Assembly (NCBI GenBank): GCA_016297325.1
Contig: JAEDGW010000122.1
Location: 1 to 7,332, forward strand
Direction: 5' to 3'
Origin: Coprococcus sp.
Lineage (GTDB): Bacteria > Bacillota > Clostridia > Lachnospirales > Lachnospiraceae
Length of the DNA stretch: 7,332 nt
Within the stretch, counting starts at the first letter, position 1, and each line of letters starts with the position of its first letter. The position numbers and the translations under genes are program-made. The notes below the pieces were generated by a model. It had not been told where the DNA came from, did not search any database, and saw nothing but the letters and a program-made list of their open reading frames with translations. Positions 5,801-7,332 of the stretch are shown here, in pieces.

Positions 5801-7186
5801 ATGCATAGCGTTCATTATACGCTGACATATAATGATGGCAGCGAGGAGAAACGTGTATTAGGAGATAATAAGCAGCCTGTTGTTGGCGGATACATTAAAA
5901 AGAATGGCGACAAGGGACTTATTGCGAACGTATCGTGTGGCAGTCTCAGTGATACCCTTGAGATTCCATTTGCAGATCCAGCCACAGCACCGGCGCTTAC
6001 ATTAAAGGACAATAAGGCACACATAGACCTCACAGAAGCAGGGCAGTATGTGTACAAGTTCAAGGCTCCTGTTACGGGTTACTACAATCTTGAAGTTGGC
6101 ATGCCAGACGGATATTATGAGTGCTACAGCAACTTCTACAAGAGCACAGAGCTCGACACACAGCCGTATGTTGACATGAACCAGAGACTTGTGAAGGCTG
6201 GGGAGACATATTATGTGTGCGTATATGCGTACAGCGAGACACTTGACATCAACCTTGTATGTAAGCCTCAGATCAAGGCAGCAACTACCACGGCCGATGG
6301 AGTGAAGATCGTTTCAAAGAAGGTCGGCACAGGTGCTGCTGCACATTATGAGCTTGCAGAGGAGAAGATTGCAAGGATCAAGACAGTGACTCTGGCAGCT
6401 ACATCCTACACATACGACACAAAGGCGAAGAAGCCTGTAGTCACAGTCAAGGATTCAGCGGGCAAGGTAATCACAGCATCAAATTACACAGTGACATACA
6501 TGAACAATACTAATGTTGGAACCGCCACGGCAAAGATCACATTCAAGGGCAATTACTCAGGAACAGTGACCAGAACATTTGCGATCAAGAAGTTTGCAGC
6601 CCCTGCAGCTCCGAAAGTGACGAAGCTTGAAAATACTGCAAAGGGAATTATAGTGACCTGGACAGTTTCAGCAAATGCCACAAGTTACGAGATATACAGA
6701 AGTGCGAATGGCGGCAAGTATGTCAAGGCAGACACACTGTATATCAAGGGCACAAGCAGACAGCAGACACTCGGATATGTAGACCTCAAGACAAAGACAA
6801 ATGGCGGCAAGTATGCATACAAGATCCTGGCGGTAAGATCGCTCGGCAACGTGACTGTTAAGTCAGCCATGGGCACAGGCCAGACTGCATACTACATGGT
6901 GACTCCATCGGGCATCAGGATGTCAAATAGTGCGGGCAGGACTGTCAGGGTATCCTATGCAGCAAACTCAAAAGCTACAGGTTATCAGATAAGATACTCA
7001 CTTAAGTCCAGCATGACAGGTGCAAAAGTGATAAAGATGGCGGGCAGCAGGAGTATTGCTAAGAATATCACAGGCCTCACAAAGGGTAAGAAGTATTATG
7101 TGAGTGTAAGAAGCTACAAGACTGTAGGCAAGACAACTTACTATTCAGCATGGAGCACTCCAAAGAGTGTTACGGTGAGCAAGTAA
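2831..7186 (+). CDS. Large secreted multi-domain Ig-like / PPC-like / Fn3 protein
   Basis: The 1451-residue product starts with a signal peptide: basic MRRMKR, hydrophobic FMAFALSAAMMLTTV, and a likely cleavage after AWA at residue 30. The visible modules are, in order: Ig-like 1 (about 52-160), PPC-like 1-3 (166-258, 259-356, 362-463), Ig-like 2 (467-574), PPC-like 4-5 (577-668, 669-763), Ig-like 3 (764-867), PPC-like 6 (870-956), Ig-like 4 (962-1050), PPC-like 7 (1053-1147), a bacterial Ig/MBG-type domain (1180-1254), and two Fn3 domains (1258-1355, 1357-1451). Ig-like modules share [YN]-x-D-G at 79, 499, 797 and 1000. PPC-like modules share a turn such as LNAGETYY (930-937) or VKAGETYY (1121-1128). 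I see no catalytic motif, LPXTG, SLH, dockerin or C-terminal membrane helix, so it is probably a secreted or wall-associated binding or structural protein. The first ~1150 residues are acidic and the tail is lysine-rich. Module borders are by eye, and the PPC name is a fold guess. It has its own promoter and terminator. Confidence 0.88.
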   Translation: MRRMKRFMAFALSAAMMLTTVNMPEVTAWAQDDSRADVAELAADEAKTPVSAEMTATKTVFPYGEKLCLDRFVKVDVTYEDGTTENLAYRFDSNGGCYSAADDYGNDYKFMFGTSTDNMADIPDNVSAYYKGEQTLYFCNRDQETYNWDVLASTGIEFVSPVQAAEPLKVGENKAYNGGIYKFELAHAGRLVVSYEDAKGDVEELKYEIDSDGELSSNYYSNNSDNICSGGNTYYYKASDIWRDDGDDMTLNVTYEKLDELQIGENVFPLKKSEKKYFTITPEKDARYILESLKDQRLTVDLYDNKGESVSYSSYGYRGDSKVTGIEADLKADVEYTVYIKGNPWEDLDEAKLEMNTVESAYSGYTELKPDQPVTIDTPDADTDYIFGFTPDADGEYVFIGKSADIEIYKLGDRDMSIGDSYIYVDMEIVSLETATLEKGERYIAVVESYSGDGSIKPMTVEVARKRTLSSINIEMTKDTFAPNDFRGILADMTVTAVYDDGYEEVLPAPGIAKDQSRNTVHDKYGNEYILKLDDEDFWTDNYGADLDQGGQEHILKVQNVSGGISAEAKIRFGKLADFEFPKVSVGENNIEAYTYYSFTVSQASKLSSEVEGLSEDRNPLMLYDEDGKYITFGNTIFLPGHTYYMNSETRYDNDDNYHNSYTVDLKENVMPDLSGGECTTEVQNGYAEWIFRTTMAGTYIFSLPDMGDDKAPQCSISVSDIDGEYIEGSSVYLEVELEADTYYKIGASVPSGEDTLRATAKRLSIPESAVITMAKTDYVVGMDAGYFNGMRIDFTNDDGTTTVAKNFKSSVLYGTVMFNAEIYYSMNGGEKKQLSAITPMTETGVMTIYVMLDDKVLGSCDVNIKPYDQVDIPELKEGDNPDTVLFRFYKFTAMADQPAVFVADDKNAYFDVYKLEGGSFVKLDDETKLNAGETYYCKAWRYDDNSVDQTDVNLSFQTIRKLTAIKLTGFDRPLYNLGADAMADSMEIMMHSVHYTLTYNDGSEEKRVLGDNKQPVVGGYIKKNGDKGLIANVSCGSLSDTLEIPFADPATAPALTLKDNKAHIDLTEAGQYVYKFKAPVTGYYNLEVGMPDGYYECYSNFYKSTELDTQPYVDMNQRLVKAGETYYVCVYAYSETLDINLVCKPQIKAATTTADGVKIVSKKVGTGAAAHYELAEEKIARIKTVTLAATSYTYDTKAKKPVVTVKDSAGKVITASNYTVTYMNNTNVGTATAKITFKGNYSGTVTRTFAIKKFAAPAAPKVTKLENTAKGIIVTWTVSANATSYEIYRSANGGKYVKADTLYIKGTSRQQTLGYVDLKTKTNGGKYAYKILAVRSLGNVTVKSAMGTGQTAYYMVTPSGIRMSNSAGRTVRVSYAANSKATGYQIRYSLKSSMTGAKVIKMAGSRSIAKNITGLTKGKKYYVSVRSYKTVGKTTYYSAWSTPKSVTVSK

Positions 7187-7215
7187 TAAAAAGTTAAATA
7201 TCAGTGTTAGAGGAT

Positions 7216-7264
7216 AATCCCTCCGGATCACAGAGCAAAAACTGTGATCTGGAGGGATTTTTTT
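7216..7264 (+). terminator. Strong intrinsic terminator of the surface protein gene
   Basis: AATCCCTCCGGATCACAG (7216-7233) pairs over 18 bases with CTGTGATCTGGAGGGATT (7242-7259), with a single G-U pair and an 8-base loop. It runs into seven T residues (7258-7264). It begins 30 bases after the stop codon. Confidence 0.95.
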
Positions 7265-7293
7265 GTTCATATGTCAGAAAGGAGCATCCAAAT

Positions 7294-7320
7294 AGTGCAT
7301 AAAGCTTTTATTTATGCACT
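7294..7320. repeat. Perfect inverted repeat at right edge
   Basis: AGTGCATAAA (7294-7303) and TTTATGCACT (7311-7320) are perfect 10-bp arms around a 7-base spacer. No T-run follows on either strand, so it is not a typical terminator. Since it lies after the terminator of the preceding gene, it may be an operator or leader hairpin of the next gene, which is outside the window. A competing pairing exists between TGTCAG (7272-7277) and CTGACA (7319-7324). Confidence 0.55.
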
Positions 7321-7332
7321 GACAACGTTTTC

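Noticed and set aside
5336..5815. 159-residue antisense frame inside the surface protein gene
   Set aside because: It is a shadow of a long, well-supported gene, with Ile/His/Cys-rich composition typical of reversed coding DNA and no recognised domain.

Overview
The window fits a low-to-mid GC Gram-positive member of the Clostridia, most likely a gut Lachnospiraceae. This is inferred from strong AGGAGG-type ribosome binding sites, a clostridial-style DUF1846 protein, and a very large secreted protein ending in the Ig-like plus paired fibronectin type III tail common in that family. I cannot name the genus from sequence alone.

Layout. Bases 1-82 hold a degenerate 18-bp tandem repeat cut by the window edge. 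Bases 83-1555 (minus strand) encode a full-length DUF1846/UPF0371 protein of unknown function. Bases 1556-2011 are a divergent intergenic region with candidate promoters for both flanking genes, several small palindromes, and a possible 29-codon reading frame whose stop overlaps the next start. Bases 2012-2488 (plus) encode methylglyoxal synthase (mgsA), followed by a probable terminator at 2511-2559. Bases 2489-2830 are non-coding and carry that terminator, an AT-rich hairpin, and a good extended -10 promoter for the next gene. Bases 2831-7186 (plus) encode a 1451-residue exported multi-domain protein, closed by a very strong intrinsic terminator at 7216-7264. A second inverted repeat lies at 7294-7320 near the right edge.

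How the genes relate. The three genes look like separate transcription units: one faces left, and the two facing right are split by a terminator and a new promoter. Nothing ties them into one pathway. mgsA is a cytoplasmic overflow enzyme on dihydroxyacetone phosphate, the DUF1846 protein is a predicted cytoplasmic protein of unknown role, and the large protein is predicted to act outside the cell.

The most notable object is the large protein. Four Ig-like modules marked by a [YN]-x-D-G motif are interleaved with seven PPC-like beta-sandwich modules marked by an L-x-(A/P)-G-x-T-Y-Y-like motif, in a 3-2-1-1 pattern. A lysine-rich Ig/Fn3/Fn3 tail follows, with no visible sortase or membrane anchor. 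No mobile element, CRISPR array, tRNA or rRNA was seen, and I found no clear evidence of a complete new system.
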